DNA from: Microbacterium sp. SY138
GTDB lineage: Bacteria > Actinomycetota > Actinomycetes > Actinomycetales > Microbacteriaceae
DNA: 64,000 nt
Assembly (NCBI RefSeq): GCF_039729145.1
Contig: NZ_CP155793.1
Location: forward strand, 3,855,072 to 3,919,071
Direction of reading: 5' to 3'
The notes beneath the pieces were generated by a model. That model was not told where the DNA came from and made no database searches. It worked only from the letters and a program-made list of their open reading frames with translations. Positions 25,116 to 33,643 of the stretch are shown one piece after another (within the stretch, counting starts at the first letter, position 1; every line of letters starts with the position of its first letter). Position numbers and translations under genes: made by a program.

Positions 25116-26444
25116 TCAGGCCTCGAGGCGCTCGATCCTCGCGACGAGCCCTGCGCGCTTCGGCGACCGGGCGGGGAGCATCTCCAGCGCGAGACGGAGT
25201 GCCTCGGCATCTCCCTGCCCCTCGGGGATCTCTGCGTAGGAGAGCAGCACGTCGAGACTCGCCTCGGACAGCATCGCTTCGCGGAGCGCTCCCCTCACCG
25301 ACTCCCGGAACTCCTCGACGCCGGGCGAGGTCGATTCGGGGAGCACCGGACCCCGATAGGCGGTGAGCGCCACCCGGTGCGCGCCGCGATCGAGCAGTGA
25401 CAGCACGTCATGTGCGTCGGTATCGAGGGCGACGGGAAGGCGGTACGGGCGCGACTCGGGCACCAGATCGGGGGCCGTGCGCTCGAGCACCTTGCGCAGG
25501 CGAACCATCTCCGGGCGGAGCGTGTCGGGCGAGACGCCCGGGCCGTAGACGAGCTCGCAGAGGCGCTCGGCCGAGAGACCCTGGCGGTGCACGGCCAGCA
25601 TCAGCAGGATCGCCGCGTGGCGTGCGCTGAGCTCGATCATGGACTCGTCGTGTGCGGACTCGGTCTCCAGGCGGGCTCGATCCCGGCCGAGCACATGCAG
25701 CGTCGCGCGCGCGGTCGCCGGCATGCGTCCCTTCGTCACGCTGGTTCGCGGCCGGGACTCCTCGCTCCGTCGGCGCAGACGAGCCACCATCAACTCCGAC
25801 TCGACCGCGCGGGCCGTCGCATCGACCAGCAGTCGCGCCTGCAGCGAGACCACCTCGGGGCCTCCGGTGATGTCGATGACTCCGAGCACACGCTGCGTCT
25901 CGGGGTCGCGGACGGGTGCAGCCGTGCATGACCACGGATGCACGAGGCGGTTGTAGTGCTCCGCGCCGCGGATCTGCACCGACTGGCCGAGGGCGAGCGC
26001 GGTTCCGGGGGCGCTCGTGCCGACGGCATCCTCCGACCAGTTCGCACCGGCGACGAAGCCCATGCCGTCGGTGAGCGAGCGCAGCTGATCATCCCCCTCG
26101 ATCCAGAGCAGGCGTCCGGCCTGGTCGCCGACGGCGATGATCACTCCGGTGTCCTCCGCCTCGCCGGGCAGCAGCAGCGCACGGATCATGTCCATCACCG
26201 AGGCGAGAGGGTGGGCGAGGCGGTAGGCCTCGAGCTCGTCGCTGACCAGTTCGAGCGGAGGAGCGCCTTCGGGTCCGACCCGACCGCGCCACGACCTCTC
26301 CCACGACTCGCGGACGAGGGGGCGCACCTCTTGCAGGCGCCGGTCGTCGAGATTGCCGGCGAGCAGCTCTTCGTGCGCACGCTCGATGAGCAGTCGCGAT
26401 GTCGGGGGGAGGGACTCGCGGGATACCTGCCACGGCGCAGACAC
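25116..26444 (-). CDS. GAF domain transcriptional regulator (AcoR-like, without AAA+ domain)
   Basis: A 442-residue regulator. Residues 20-60 hold the AcoR-type opening '[13 protein letters not shown]' and '[17 protein letters not shown]'; a GAF sensor domain follows at about 85-215, with '[20 protein letters not shown]', '[20 protein letters not shown]' and '[20 protein letters not shown]'. The C-terminal part is a helical and winged DNA-binding-like region from about residue 265 ('[20 protein letters not shown]'). There is no sigma-54 interaction domain (no GAFTGA), as expected in actinobacteria. It lies directly upstream of the aldehyde dehydrogenase on the same strand and probably activates it in response to an alcohol or aldehyde. 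Confidence 0.88.
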   Translation of the reverse strand: MSAPWQVSRESLPPTSRLLIERAHEELLAGNLDDRRLQEVRPLVRESWERSWRGRVGPEGAPPLELVSDELEAYRLAHPLASVMDMIRALLLPGEAEDTGVIIAVGDQAGRLLWIEGDDQLRSLTDGMGFVAGANWSEDAVGTSAPGTALALGQSVQIRGAEHYNRLVHPWSCTAAPVRDPETQRVLGVIDITGGPEVVSLQARLLVDATARAVESELMVARLRRRSEESRPRTSVTKGRMPATARATLHVLGRDRARLETESAHDESMIELSARHAAILLMLAVHRQGLSAERLCELVYGPGVSPDTLRPEMVRLRKVLERTAPDLVPESRPYRLPVALDTDAHDVLSLLDRGAHRVALTAYRGPVLPESTSPGVEEFRESVRGALREAMLSEASLDVLLSYAEIPEGQGDAEALRLALEMLPARSPKRAGLVARIERLEA

Positions 26445-26520
26445 AGCGGTCTCCGATCGTCGAGAGCGTGCGTTGCCTCAGTGTACGAGCAGCGCGGCCC
26501 CGAGGGAACACCTCACCGCG

Positions 26521-27087
26521 TCAACGGAGGAGGCCGGCGACGAGGTCGTCGATCACCTCGTCCGTCGAGGTGTCCGGATCGATCGGAGTGGTGAGCCGGT
26601 CGAGCAGCAGTCCGTCGATCGCGTAGTGGAAAAGCGCGATCTCGCGCCGTCCGCCCGGGAGCCCTGCCGAGGTGTTGAAGGCGATGTCGCCGTCGAAGCC
26701 GGCACGTTGCCAGGCGCCCAGCACGGCGGCGACCTCGGGGCGTCGGCCGCCTTCGAGTCGCAGCTCGAACAGGGCGAGCGTCACGTCTCGATCCTCGGTC
26801 AGCCTTCGCACGATGTCGCGGATGTAGTCGGCGAACAGCGCGGGGCCGGGTGGCACGTTCGCGCGGCGCTCGAGATCCTCGGTCGTAGGAGCGAGTCGCT
26901 CTCCGATTCGCTCGACGAGTCCCTCGATCAGGGCGTTCCGACTGCGGAAGTAGTTCGATGTGGTGCCGGTCGGAACCCGCGCGGCGACGTCGACCGCGCG
27001 GTGCGTGAGACCTCTCGACCCTTCCCGTGCGAGCACCGTGAGTCCCGCATCCGCGATCGCCCGCCGCCGGGAGTCGTTCTTGACCAT
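26521..27087 (-). CDS. TetR family transcriptional regulator
   Basis: A 188-residue regulator with the helix-turn-helix 'RRRAIADAGLTVLAREGSRG', 'LTHRAVDVAARVPTGTTSNY', 'FRSRNALIEGLVERI'. The C-terminal helical domain binds an unknown effector. The ATG at 27085-27087 (MVKNDSRRR) was chosen because it is the last sensible start before the domain; longer frames run into the operator region. It diverges from a reductase-like gene, and the 70-bp gap carries a perfect inverted repeat, so it probably represses both genes. Confidence 0.9.
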   Translation of the reverse strand: MVKNDSRRRAIADAGLTVLAREGSRGLTHRAVDVAARVPTGTTSNYFRSRNALIEGLVERIGERLAPTTEDLERRANVPPGPALFADYIRDIVRRLTEDRDVTLALFELRLEGGRRPEVAAVLGAWQRAGFDGDIAFNTSAGLPGGRREIALFHYAIDGLLLDRLTTPIDPDTSTDEVIDDLVAGLLR

Positions 27088-27103
27088 GGGAAGAAGACTA
27101 GCG

Positions 27104-27150
27104 CAATCACTACGCCTGTTGTACTGTAACCGCGACAAGTGTAGTGATTG
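27104..27150. promoter_or_regulatory. Paired TetR-type operator arms between regulator and reductase-like gene
   Basis: CAATCACTAC (27104-27113) and its exact reverse complement GTAGTGATTG (27141-27150) are separated by 27 bp. The right arm ends in the weak ribosome-site region of the plus-strand gene, 7 bp before its ATG. The arrangement is like the paired arms at 12864-12920 but with an unrelated sequence, as expected for a different TetR protein. Confidence 0.68.
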
Positions 27151-27157
27151 GAGCATC

Positions 27158-27727
27158 ATGCGAGAACTCGTGTACTACGCCGCCGTCACCCTCGACGGCT
27201 ACATCGCCGGCCCGAACGGCGAGTTCGACGCGTTCCTCGTCGAGGGCGACCACATGGACGGCATCAATCGGCGCTTCGCCGACACCCTCCCGACCGCCGC
27301 GGCCGCAGCGCTCGGGATCGCACAGAACCTCGACGTCTTCGACACGGTGCTGATGGGGTGGAACACCTACGCCGTCGGCGGGGTCTCCAGCCCCTACCGT
27401 CACCTGCGACAGATCGTCTTCAGTCGTTCGAAGACGGCCGAGGGCGAGAGCCTCGTCGTCACGGCCGAGGATCCGATCGACGTCGTGCGGCGACTGAAAC
27501 AGGAAGATGGCGCCGCCATCTGGCTTTGCGGCGGGGGCGCCCTGGCGGCGACACTCGCCGACGAGATCGACCGACTCGTCCTCAAACGACAGCCCTTGCT
27601 GTTCGGCTCGGGCATTCCCCTGTTCGGTGAGCGCCCGTATCGCCCCGAGAGGTTCGATGCCGTGCAGACGGTCGCCTACGAAAGCGGCGTGGTGTTCACC
27701 GAGCTGGAGCGTCGGCGCGAGGGGTGA
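27158..27727 (+). CDS. Dihydrofolate reductase family protein (RibD C-terminal-like)
   Basis: A 189-residue NADPH-dependent reductase-like protein: 'MRELVYYAAVTLDGYIAGPN' at the N-terminus, 'DTVLMGWNTYAVGG' and 'IWLCGGGALAATLADEIDRL' as the nucleotide-binding region, then 'LFGSGIPLF'. This matches the RibD_C/DHFR-like proteins abundant in actinobacteria, most of unknown substrate. The TetR gene diverges from it and the paired inverted repeat lies at its promoter, so it is probably induced by a small molecule. A second family member occurs at 45597-46247. Confidence 0.9.
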   Translation: MRELVYYAAVTLDGYIAGPNGEFDAFLVEGDHMDGINRRFADTLPTAAAAALGIAQNLDVFDTVLMGWNTYAVGGVSSPYRHLRQIVFSRSKTAEGESLVVTAEDPIDVVRRLKQEDGAAIWLCGGGALAATLADEIDRLVLKRQPLLFGSGIPLFGERPYRPERFDAVQTVAYESGVVFTELERRREG

Positions 27728-27744
27728 TGCGAGAGAGATCTTCC

Positions 27745-27752
27745 TGCTAGCA
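27745..27752 (+). promoter_or_regulatory. Short palindrome at the toxin-antitoxin promoter
   Basis: TGCTAGCA is a perfect 8-bp palindrome 22 bp upstream of the antitoxin start; TAGCAT within it resembles a -10 box. Antitoxins of this family autoregulate through short palindromes at the promoter. A weak but well-placed signal. Confidence 0.4.
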
Positions 27753-27774
27753 TTCTGCTGTCAGGAGGCGGGAT

Positions 27775-28122
27775 ATGGCGACCGTGACCATCCGGAATCT
27801 CAGCGACGATGTCGTCGACGCGCTGAAGGAGCGTGCCCGACAGAACTCCCGCTCGATGGAGGCCGAGGTGCGCGACGTGCTCACGCGATTGGCGAAGAAC
27901 AGCGCGAGCGGGCTCGAAGCCGACCTGGCGCAGCGGATGGCCCGTCCGCGCCGGTGGTCGGTCCCATCAAGCGAGATCATGGCGAGGGTGGATGCGAACC
28001 CGTCGACCCCGGAACATGACAGGATGCGTCGGGACTGGGCGGCGGAGCTGGAGGCGGACAGGCAGAATCCCTTCTTCCTCGAACCGCTCCGGGACCCGTG
28101 GGAGAGTCGTGATTCTTCTTGA
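27775..28122 (+). CDS. FitA-like ribbon-helix-helix antitoxin
   Basis: A 115-residue protein. The N-terminal 40 residues, 'MATVTIRNLSDDVVDALKER' and 'ARQNSRSMEAEVRDVLTRLA', are a FitA/Arc-type ribbon-helix-helix DNA-binding domain. The remainder is longer than in minimal antitoxins and is hydrophilic, with 'EHDRMRRDWAAELEADRQNP' probably wrapping around the toxin. Preceded by AGGAGG. It overlaps the toxin gene by 14 bases and should neutralise it and repress the operon. Confidence 0.88.
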   Translation: MATVTIRNLSDDVVDALKERARQNSRSMEAEVRDVLTRLAKNSASGLEADLAQRMARPRRWSVPSSEIMARVDANPSTPEHDRMRRDWAAELEADRQNPFFLEPLRDPWESRDSS

Positions 28123-28501
28123 CACGAACGTGCTGATCCAGCTCGACAGCGTGCAGTTGCCCCCGGACGACGTGGCTCTGAGCGCCATCGTCTACGCCGA
28201 ACTTCAGCTCGGAGTCGAGCGTGCGACGGATCCTGTTCTTCGCCGCAGCCGCCGCAACGAACTGATGCGCCTCTCCTCACTCCTCGAAGCCGACTGGCTC
28301 CCGTTCGATCGGGCAGCCGCGGAGGGATACGCCCGCCTTGCGTCGGAGGTGATCCTGACCCGTCCCGTACATGCCCGGAGCAAGGACCTCATGCTGGCCG
28401 GGCACGCCTACGCACTCGGCGCCGCCCTCCTTACCTTCAACCCGAAGGACTTCGAGCTCGTGTCCGGCGACGTCGAGATCATCGTCCCCGAACTGCGCTG
28501 A
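28109..28501 (+). CDS. VapC/FitB-like PIN domain toxin
   Basis: A 130-residue PIN-domain ribonuclease. Acidic metal-binding residues are visible at Asp5 ('VILLDTNVLIQLD'), Glu31 ('LSAIVYAELQLGVE'), Asp93 ('SKDLMLAGHAYALGAALLTF') and Asp114 ('NPKDFELV'). All active-site positions look intact. The GTG start is set by the 14-bp overlap with the antitoxin. VapC toxins cut specific tRNAs or rRNA; the target here is unknown. It is convergent with the CCA-adding enzyme gene, only 6 bp apart. Confidence 0.9.
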   Translation: MILLDTNVLIQLDSVQLPPDDVALSAIVYAELQLGVERATDPVLRRSRRNELMRLSSLLEADWLPFDRAAAEGYARLASEVILTRPVHARSKDLMLAGHAYALGAALLTFNPKDFELVSGDVEIIVPELR

Positions 28502-28507
28502 GACAGG

Positions 28508-29935
28508 TCAGCCGCGCGCGGCCCACCACTCCCGAAGCCGCTGCTCGGCGACATCGGGCCCGAGCACGCCCTCGTCCAGGCGCAGGTCGAGGAGGAACCG
28601 GTACGCCTCGCCGACCTCGCGTCCGGGGCTGATGCCGAGCACCTGCTGGATGCGGTTGCCGTCGAGCTCCGGACGGATCGCGTCGAGCTCCTCCTGCTCG
28701 CGGAGTGCGGCGATGCGCGACTCGATGTCGTCGTAGGCGCTCGCGAGACGACCGGCCTTGCGCTTGTTCCGCGTGGTCACGTCGGCGCGGGTGAGGATGT
28801 GCAGGCGCTCCAGCAGATCGCCGGCATCGCGCACGTAGCGACGCACGGCCGCATCCGTCCAGGCGCCCTCGGCGTAGCCGAAGAAGCGCAGGTGCAGCTC
28901 GATGAGCGTGGCGACGGCGTTCGTGGTCTCGGTGTCGAAGCGCAGCGCCTGCAGCCGCTTGCGCGCCATGCGCGCCCCGACCACATCGTGGTGGTGGAAC
29001 GTGACCACTCCCCCGGCCTCGAGCTTGCGGGTGCGCGGCTTGCCGATGTCGTGCAGGAGTGCCGCGATGCGCAGCGGCACGTCGGGCGCGGCGCCGGGGT
29101 GCCGGGAGTGCTCGAGCTCGATCGCCTGGGCGAGCACGGTGAGCGAGTGCTCGTAGACGTCCTTGTGGTGGTGGTGCTCGTCGACCTCGAGGCGCAGCTC
29201 GGTGACCTCGGGCAGGAACTCGTCGATCAGCCCGGTGTCGACCAGCACGCGGATCCCGCGCACCGGGTCTTCGGTCTGCATGAGGCGCACGAGCTCGGAC
29301 TGGATGCGCTCCGGACTCACGATCTTCAGCGTCTCGCGGAGCTCGGCGATCGCCTCGGCCGTGGCCTCTTCGACGCGGAAGCCGAGCTGGGCGCTGAAGC
29401 GCGCGGCGCGCAGCATGCGCAGGGGGTCGTCGCCGAACGAGATCCGGGGGTCCGCCGGGGTGCGCAGAACACCAGCGATCAGATCTTCCACCCCACCGGT
29501 CGGGTCGACGAGCTTGACCGACGGCACCTGCAGGGCCATGGAGTTGACGGTGAAGTCGCGGCGCACGAGGTCGCCGTCGATCGTGTCGCCGAACTCCACC
29601 GTGGGCTTGCGGGTCACACCGTCGTAGCTGTCGGCACGATACGTCGTGATCTCGACCTGTTCGCGCTGCACGCGCGCGCCGATCGTGCCGAACGCCCGGC
29701 CGATGTCCCACTGGGCGGTCGAGATCGGCGTGACGATGGTCAGGATCTCGTCGGGCGAGGCGTTGGTCGTGAAGTCGAGGTCATGGGTCACGCGTCCGAG
29801 CAGCGCATCGCGCACCGGACCACCGACGACGGCCAGATCGAAGCCGGCCTCCTCGAACGCCGTCGCGAGGGTGCGGACGACCGGATTCTCGGCGAGCGCA
29901 CCGAGACGGGCGAGGCCGTCAGCCATATTGAGCAT
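28508..29935 (-). CDS. CCA tRNA nucleotidyltransferase
   Basis: A 475-residue enzyme that adds or repairs the 3' CCA of tRNAs using CTP and ATP. The nucleotidyltransferase head has 'VVGGPVRDALLGR' (residues 36-48) and the catalytic DLDF at 52-55; 'RRDFTVNSMAL' follows. A C-terminal HD domain appears as 'LRIAALLHDIGKPRTRKLEA', typical of the actinobacterial PcnA-like form. The ATG of MLNMADGL was chosen at the conserved start. In M. tuberculosis the equivalent gene (pcnA, Rv3907c) diverges from the DUF6049-murJ genes close by; here that divergent partner is 19 kb away. Confidence 0.96.
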   Translation of the reverse strand: MLNMADGLARLGALAENPVVRTLATAFEEAGFDLAVVGGPVRDALLGRVTHDLDFTTNASPDEILTIVTPISTAQWDIGRAFGTIGARVQREQVEITTYRADSYDGVTRKPTVEFGDTIDGDLVRRDFTVNSMALQVPSVKLVDPTGGVEDLIAGVLRTPADPRISFGDDPLRMLRAARFSAQLGFRVEEATAEAIAELRETLKIVSPERIQSELVRLMQTEDPVRGIRVLVDTGLIDEFLPEVTELRLEVDEHHHHKDVYEHSLTVLAQAIELEHSRHPGAAPDVPLRIAALLHDIGKPRTRKLEAGGVVTFHHHDVVGARMARKRLQALRFDTETTNAVATLIELHLRFFGYAEGAWTDAAVRRYVRDAGDLLERLHILTRADVTTRNKRKAGRLASAYDDIESRIAALREQEELDAIRPELDGNRIQQVLGISPGREVGEAYRFLLDLRLDEGVLGPDVAEQRLREWWAARG

Positions 29936-30113
29936 GGGTTCCAGCGTACCGGGGTGAGCCGTTCGTGCCGGGGCAGTCTGCTGCCCCTGCCTCTTCTCCG
30001 AGCCCTTCTGCGAAAACCCAGACCGTCCGCCCGCGCGCCGGCGCGCCACCCCTCGACACGCCGGTCCCCGCGACGTCGGTCTCCGTTTCGGCCGAAGGAG
30101 CGTCGGTCGCGGA

Positions 30114-30157
30114 GTTCACCCACCCTTCCCTTCGGGGTCAGACGCCGGTCATCCGTC
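30114..30157 (+). promoter_or_regulatory. PHO-box-like direct repeats upstream of the acid phosphatase
   Basis: Four consecutive 11-bp units begin at 30114, 30125, 30136 and 30147: GTTCACCCACC, CTTCCCTTCGG, GGTCAGACGCC, GGTCATCCGTC. The first and fourth closely match the actinobacterial PhoP direct-repeat unit G(G/T)TCAYYYR(G/C)G described in Streptomyces; the inner two are degenerate. The array ends 61 bp before the phosphatase ATG. Confidence 0.62.
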
Positions 30158-30218
30158 TTCGATGGGGTGGAGGGGCCTCGTGCGGCTGAGCACGGAAACC
30201 CCACCTCGAAGGACTGAC

Positions 30219-32765
30219 ATGAGCTCCCCCACCCCTGCGGTGCGGTGGCGGCGTCGCGGACTGACGTCCGTCGCGCTCCTCGCCCTGCTCGGCGGCGCCG
30301 TCGTCGCCCCCGCGGCTCTCGCCGCACCCGACCCCGAGGTGCCGACGGGATCGCTGATCACCGGCGACACCTCCTGGCACTACCTCGACGACGGCTCCGA
30401 CCCGTCTCCCGCACCGGCGGCGCTCCGTGACTGGACGCTGCCCGCCTATGACGACAGTGCATGGAAGACCGCTGCCGGCTCGTTCGGCGCGAAGGGCGGG
30501 AAGCTCGCACCGGTCGGTCCGCAGACGCCGAAGACCCTTCTGAACCACTACCTCGACGGCACGGCGGCCCCCACCGTCCCGACCTACTTCTTCCGCACGA
30601 CCTTCGAGCTCGAAGCGGGCGTCGCCGAGCAGGTCGCGGCCCTCCAGAGCACTATCACGTACGACGACGCGATCATCGTCTGGATCAACGGCGAAGAGGT
30701 CGCCCGCTACGTCGACGGCCGCATCACCGACACCACCAACGTCGAGTACGCGGGAGACGGCAACGGCGACCCGCTCACCAGCACGTTCAGCGCCGAAGGC
30801 GACCTGCTGCACGACGGCACCAACACGATCGCCGTCTCGCTGTTCCAGGACCGGGAGACCAGCTCCGACATCTTCTTCGACATGTCGTCGCTGACCCTGG
30901 TCAAGGCATCCGCCCCCGGCACCCCGGTCGTCGCCCCGCCGACCCGCGTCATCCTCACCCCGACCGAGCAGCCTGCCGTCTCGCAGTCGTTCTCCTGGCT
31001 CGCCGGCGACTCCTCGCACACGGTCGGACAGGTCGAGATCGCGCCCTCGGCGGGCGGCGAGACCCGCACCGTCGACGCATATGACGCGGGTGTCGTGAAC
31101 GGCAACCCGAACAAGCACTTCTCGGCCACCGTGACCGGCCTCACCGCCGCCACCGAGTACCGCTATCGCGTCGGCCTCCCGGGCAGCTGGAGCGACTGGT
31201 TCACCTTCCGCACCGCGGATCCGTCCGCGACCGACTTCCAGTTCATCTACTACGGCGACGCGCAGATCGGCCTGGACACCACGTGGCCGAGCGTCGTGAA
31301 GCAGGCGGAAGCCGCCGCGCCCCGGTCGATCGGCTCGGTGCACGCGGGTGACCTCATCAACACGTCGAGCAACGAGAACGAGTGGGTCAACTGGTTCAAG
31401 GGCATGAAGGACTCGGCCGTCCGCACCAACGTGATGGCCGCCCCTGGCAACCACGAATACTCGGGCGACAAGCTGCTCACGGCGTGGAAGGCCGCGTTCG
31501 AATACCCGCGCAACAACCCGTCGACGAGCTCGATCGGCGAGCTGGCCGACCTCGCCAAGGGCGACTCCGCCGTGGCGCAGCAGTACCGCGCGTTCTTCGA
31601 CCACTGGAGCTCGTTCGCCGCCGAGACCGCGTACTACACCGACTACCAGGGCGTGCGTTTCATCACGCTGAACGCCACCCGCGACACGACCTTCCTCACC
31701 CCGGCCGGACTCCCGTCCTGCACGGGCACGGAGTGCCCGTCGTCCCAGATCGGCACGCTGTGGACCCGCTTCCAGGGCGCCTGGCTCGACCTGCTGCTGC
31801 AGAACAGCCCGTCGAAGTGGAACGTCGTCACGTTCCACCAGCCGGTGTTCTCGGCATCCGAGGGTCGCGACGAGCCGGTGTTGCGCGCCGAGTGGCTCCC
31901 GGTCTTCCAGCGCAACGACATCGACCTGGTGCTCATGGGCCACGACCACACCTACGCTCGCGGCTACGTGAACACCGATGCCACCGAGACCACCGGCCTC
32001 ACCACCGGCCCGGTCTACGTCGTGTCGAACTCGGGCGCGAAGCACTACGACCTCGAGATCCCCGAGAAGAACGTCTGGACCAACAACGGCGCCACCCAGG
32101 TGCTGCGTGGCCAGGGTGTCACCACGTACCAGGTCATCGACGTGTCGAAGAATCAGCTGGTCTACCGTTCGTACCTCGCCGAGAAGCAGCCGGGCGCGAC
32201 CACCGACCTCCCCGTCGGCGCCGTCTACGACACGTTCACCGTGACGAAGTCGAATGCCGGGGAGAAGTGGGTCACCGAGGCCGGCGTCACGCCTCCGGTC
32301 ACGCCGGAGCCCGAAGTTCCGGCCAAGGTCGAGCTCGGCGCGGCATCCGTGAAGGCCGGCGGCACGGTCACGGTATCGGGCAGCGGCTTCGCGGAGGGCG
32401 CGCAGCTGCGACTCGAGCTGCGGTCCGACCCGGTGCAGCTGGGCACCGCCACCGCCGGTGCGGACGGATCCTTCCAGCGCACGGTCACGATCCCGGCGAA
32501 CACCCCGGCCGGCGGGCACACGCTCGCGGTGATCCTGCCCGACGGCACCGAAGTCACCGCGGCCCTCACCGTCGCAGCGGCAGCCGGTGGCGGAGCGGTG
32601 GCACCGGGCAACGGCGGCTCGACAGGCGGCGACCTCGCCACCACAGGTGCCGACAGCGCGCCGTACATCGTCGCAGCCGTCGTGCTCCTCGCCGCCGGCC
32701 TCGGCCTGTTCGCGATGCGCCGTCGTCGCCGTCACGCCGCGGTGGAGACGACCGAGGCGGAGTAG
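30219..32765 (+). CDS. Secreted purple acid phosphatase-like metallophosphoesterase with cell-wall sorting signal
   Basis: An 848-residue exported enzyme. A Sec signal peptide ends near residue 36 (ALAA). Next come a jelly-roll-like domain to about residue 230, the purple acid phosphatase N-terminal fibronectin-like domain, and a calcineurin-like phosphoesterase with 'YYGDAQIG', 'VHAGDLINT', 'APGNHEYSG' and 'MGHDHTYARG', which together supply the two-metal site. A C-terminal immunoglobulin-like domain precedes the sorting signal: LATTG, a hydrophobic helix and a basic tail. The ATG at 30219 was chosen because GAAGGA precedes it and the signal peptide then has normal length. It would release phosphate from extracellular esters, and a PHO-box-like array lies upstream. 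Confidence 0.92.
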   Translation: MSSPTPAVRWRRRGLTSVALLALLGGAVVAPAALAAPDPEVPTGSLITGDTSWHYLDDGSDPSPAPAALRDWTLPAYDDSAWKTAAGSFGAKGGKLAPVGPQTPKTLLNHYLDGTAAPTVPTYFFRTTFELEAGVAEQVAALQSTITYDDAIIVWINGEEVARYVDGRITDTTNVEYAGDGNGDPLTSTFSAEGDLLHDGTNTIAVSLFQDRETSSDIFFDMSSLTLVKASAPGTPVVAPPTRVILTPTEQPAVSQSFSWLAGDSSHTVGQVEIAPSAGGETRTVDAYDAGVVNGNPNKHFSATVTGLTAATEYRYRVGLPGSWSDWFTFRTADPSATDFQFIYYGDAQIGLDTTWPSVVKQAEAAAPRSIGSVHAGDLINTSSNENEWVNWFKGMKDSAVRTNVMAAPGNHEYSGDKLLTAWKAAFEYPRNNPSTSSIGELADLAKGDSAVAQQYRAFFDHWSSFAAETAYYTDYQGVRFITLNATRDTTFLTPAGLPSCTGTECPSSQIGTLWTRFQGAWLDLLLQNSPSKWNVVTFHQPVFSASEGRDEPVLRAEWLPVFQRNDIDLVLMGHDHTYARGYVNTDATETTGLTTGPVYVVSNSGAKHYDLEIPEKNVWTNNGATQVLRGQGVTTYQVIDVSKNQLVYRSYLAEKQPGATTDLPVGAVYDTFTVTKSNAGEKWVTEAGVTPPVTPEPEVPAKVELGAASVKAGGTVTVSGSGFAEGAQLRLELRSDPVQLGTATAGADGSFQRTVTIPANTPAGGHTLAVILPDGTEVTAALTVAAAAGGGAVAPGNGGSTGGDLATTGADSAPYIVAAVVLLAAGLGLFAMRRRRRHAAVETTEAE

Positions 32766-32773
32766 TCCGCACG

Positions 32774-32815
32774 AGAGGGTGCCGTGCCGTCTTCGGACAG
32801 GCCGGCACCCTCTTT
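32774..32815 (+). terminator. Rho-independent-type terminator after the acid phosphatase
   Basis: AGAGGGTGCCG (32774-32784) pairs with CGGCACCCTCT (32803-32813), followed by TT. It lies 9 bp after the phosphatase stop. Confidence 0.8.
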
Positions 32816-32903
32816 CCCTGCACAGATATCCCATCGATAACGATGCGGATTCCGCTGCTCACGGGGAGCCATCCCCTCCTCCACACACCCCTACGCTTTG
32901 GAC

Positions 32904-33545
32904 ATGCGCCCTCACTCTCGCCTCATCCTCGCTTCGGCCACAGCCGCACTCCTGGGCCTCTCGCTCACCGCCTGCGCCCCGGCGAGCACAGACGGCTCGG
33001 TGACGCCGTCATCGTCATCGTCGCCGGTCGCCTCTCCGTCCCCCACGCCTGCGGACCGGGTCGTCGAGATCTCGGTCGACGGCCTCTCGGTCGACGACGG
33101 CGCCGTGATCGCGTACGACGACCCTGACGGCGCTGTCGCCGCCCTCACCGACGCCTTCGGATCGGCTCCGACGGAAGGAACCGTCGAGGGCCCCTACGGC
33201 GCCGTGTACTCCGGATACGACTGGCAGGGCACGGAGGCGACGGTCCGCGAGACCCGTATCGACCTGGTCGTGTCGGCGGATGCCCCCGGTGTGATATTCC
33301 GCACCCCGGAGGGCATCGGCATCGGTTCCACGCGCGCCGAGGCGATGGCCGCAGGAGCGGTGGACGGCTGGGATGAAGACGGCGACGGCGTCGCCGACTA
33401 CCTGAGCATCGACGTGCGAGAGGTTCCCGGCACATCGTCCCTCGTGAATCCCGGAGAAGTCGGCGTGGAGTACATCGACCTCAAGATCACCGGCGATGTC
33501 GTGACCCGCCTCAGCACCGGAGGCAACGACTTCAGCGACATCTGA
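32904..33545 (+). CDS. Hypothetical lipoprotein with calcium-binding-like loop
   Basis: A 213-residue exported protein. The signal peptide ends in LTAC with lipidated Cys24, followed by a Ser/Thr/Pro-rich linker to about residue 50. The body is acidic. 'GWDEDGDGVADYLS' near residue 155 has the DxDGDGxxD spacing of calcium-binding loops in thrombospondin type 3 and dockerin-like repeats. No named family recognised. It lies 138 bp after the acid phosphatase and before the Lrp regulator, with no obvious operon partner. Confidence 0.82.
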   Translation: MRPHSRLILASATAALLGLSLTACAPASTDGSVTPSSSSSPVASPSPTPADRVVEISVDGLSVDDGAVIAYDDPDGAVAALTDAFGSAPTEGTVEGPYGAVYSGYDWQGTEATVRETRIDLVVSADAPGVIFRTPEGIGIGSTRAEAMAAGAVDGWDEDGDGVADYLSIDVREVPGTSSLVNPGEVGVEYIDLKITGDVVTRLSTGGNDFSDI

Positions 33546-33607
33546 AGCGAATCCGGACGCTGTCGACAAGACTCCCCATCGCCTGACGGAACCGCCGACT
33601 GAGATAG

Positions 33608-33636
33608 CCTTCACCCGAGTCCGTCCCCGGTGAAGG
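33608..33636 (+). promoter_or_regulatory. Inverted repeat covering the ribosome site of the Lrp regulator
   Basis: CCTTCACC (33608-33615) pairs with GGTGAAGG (33629-33636), 8 bp around a 13-base loop. The right arm is part of the ribosome-binding sequence GGTGAAGGAGAG just before the GTG start at 33644. It may be an RNA fold that limits translation or a DNA operator for autoregulation. Confidence 0.5.
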
Positions 33637-33643
33637 AGAGCAA

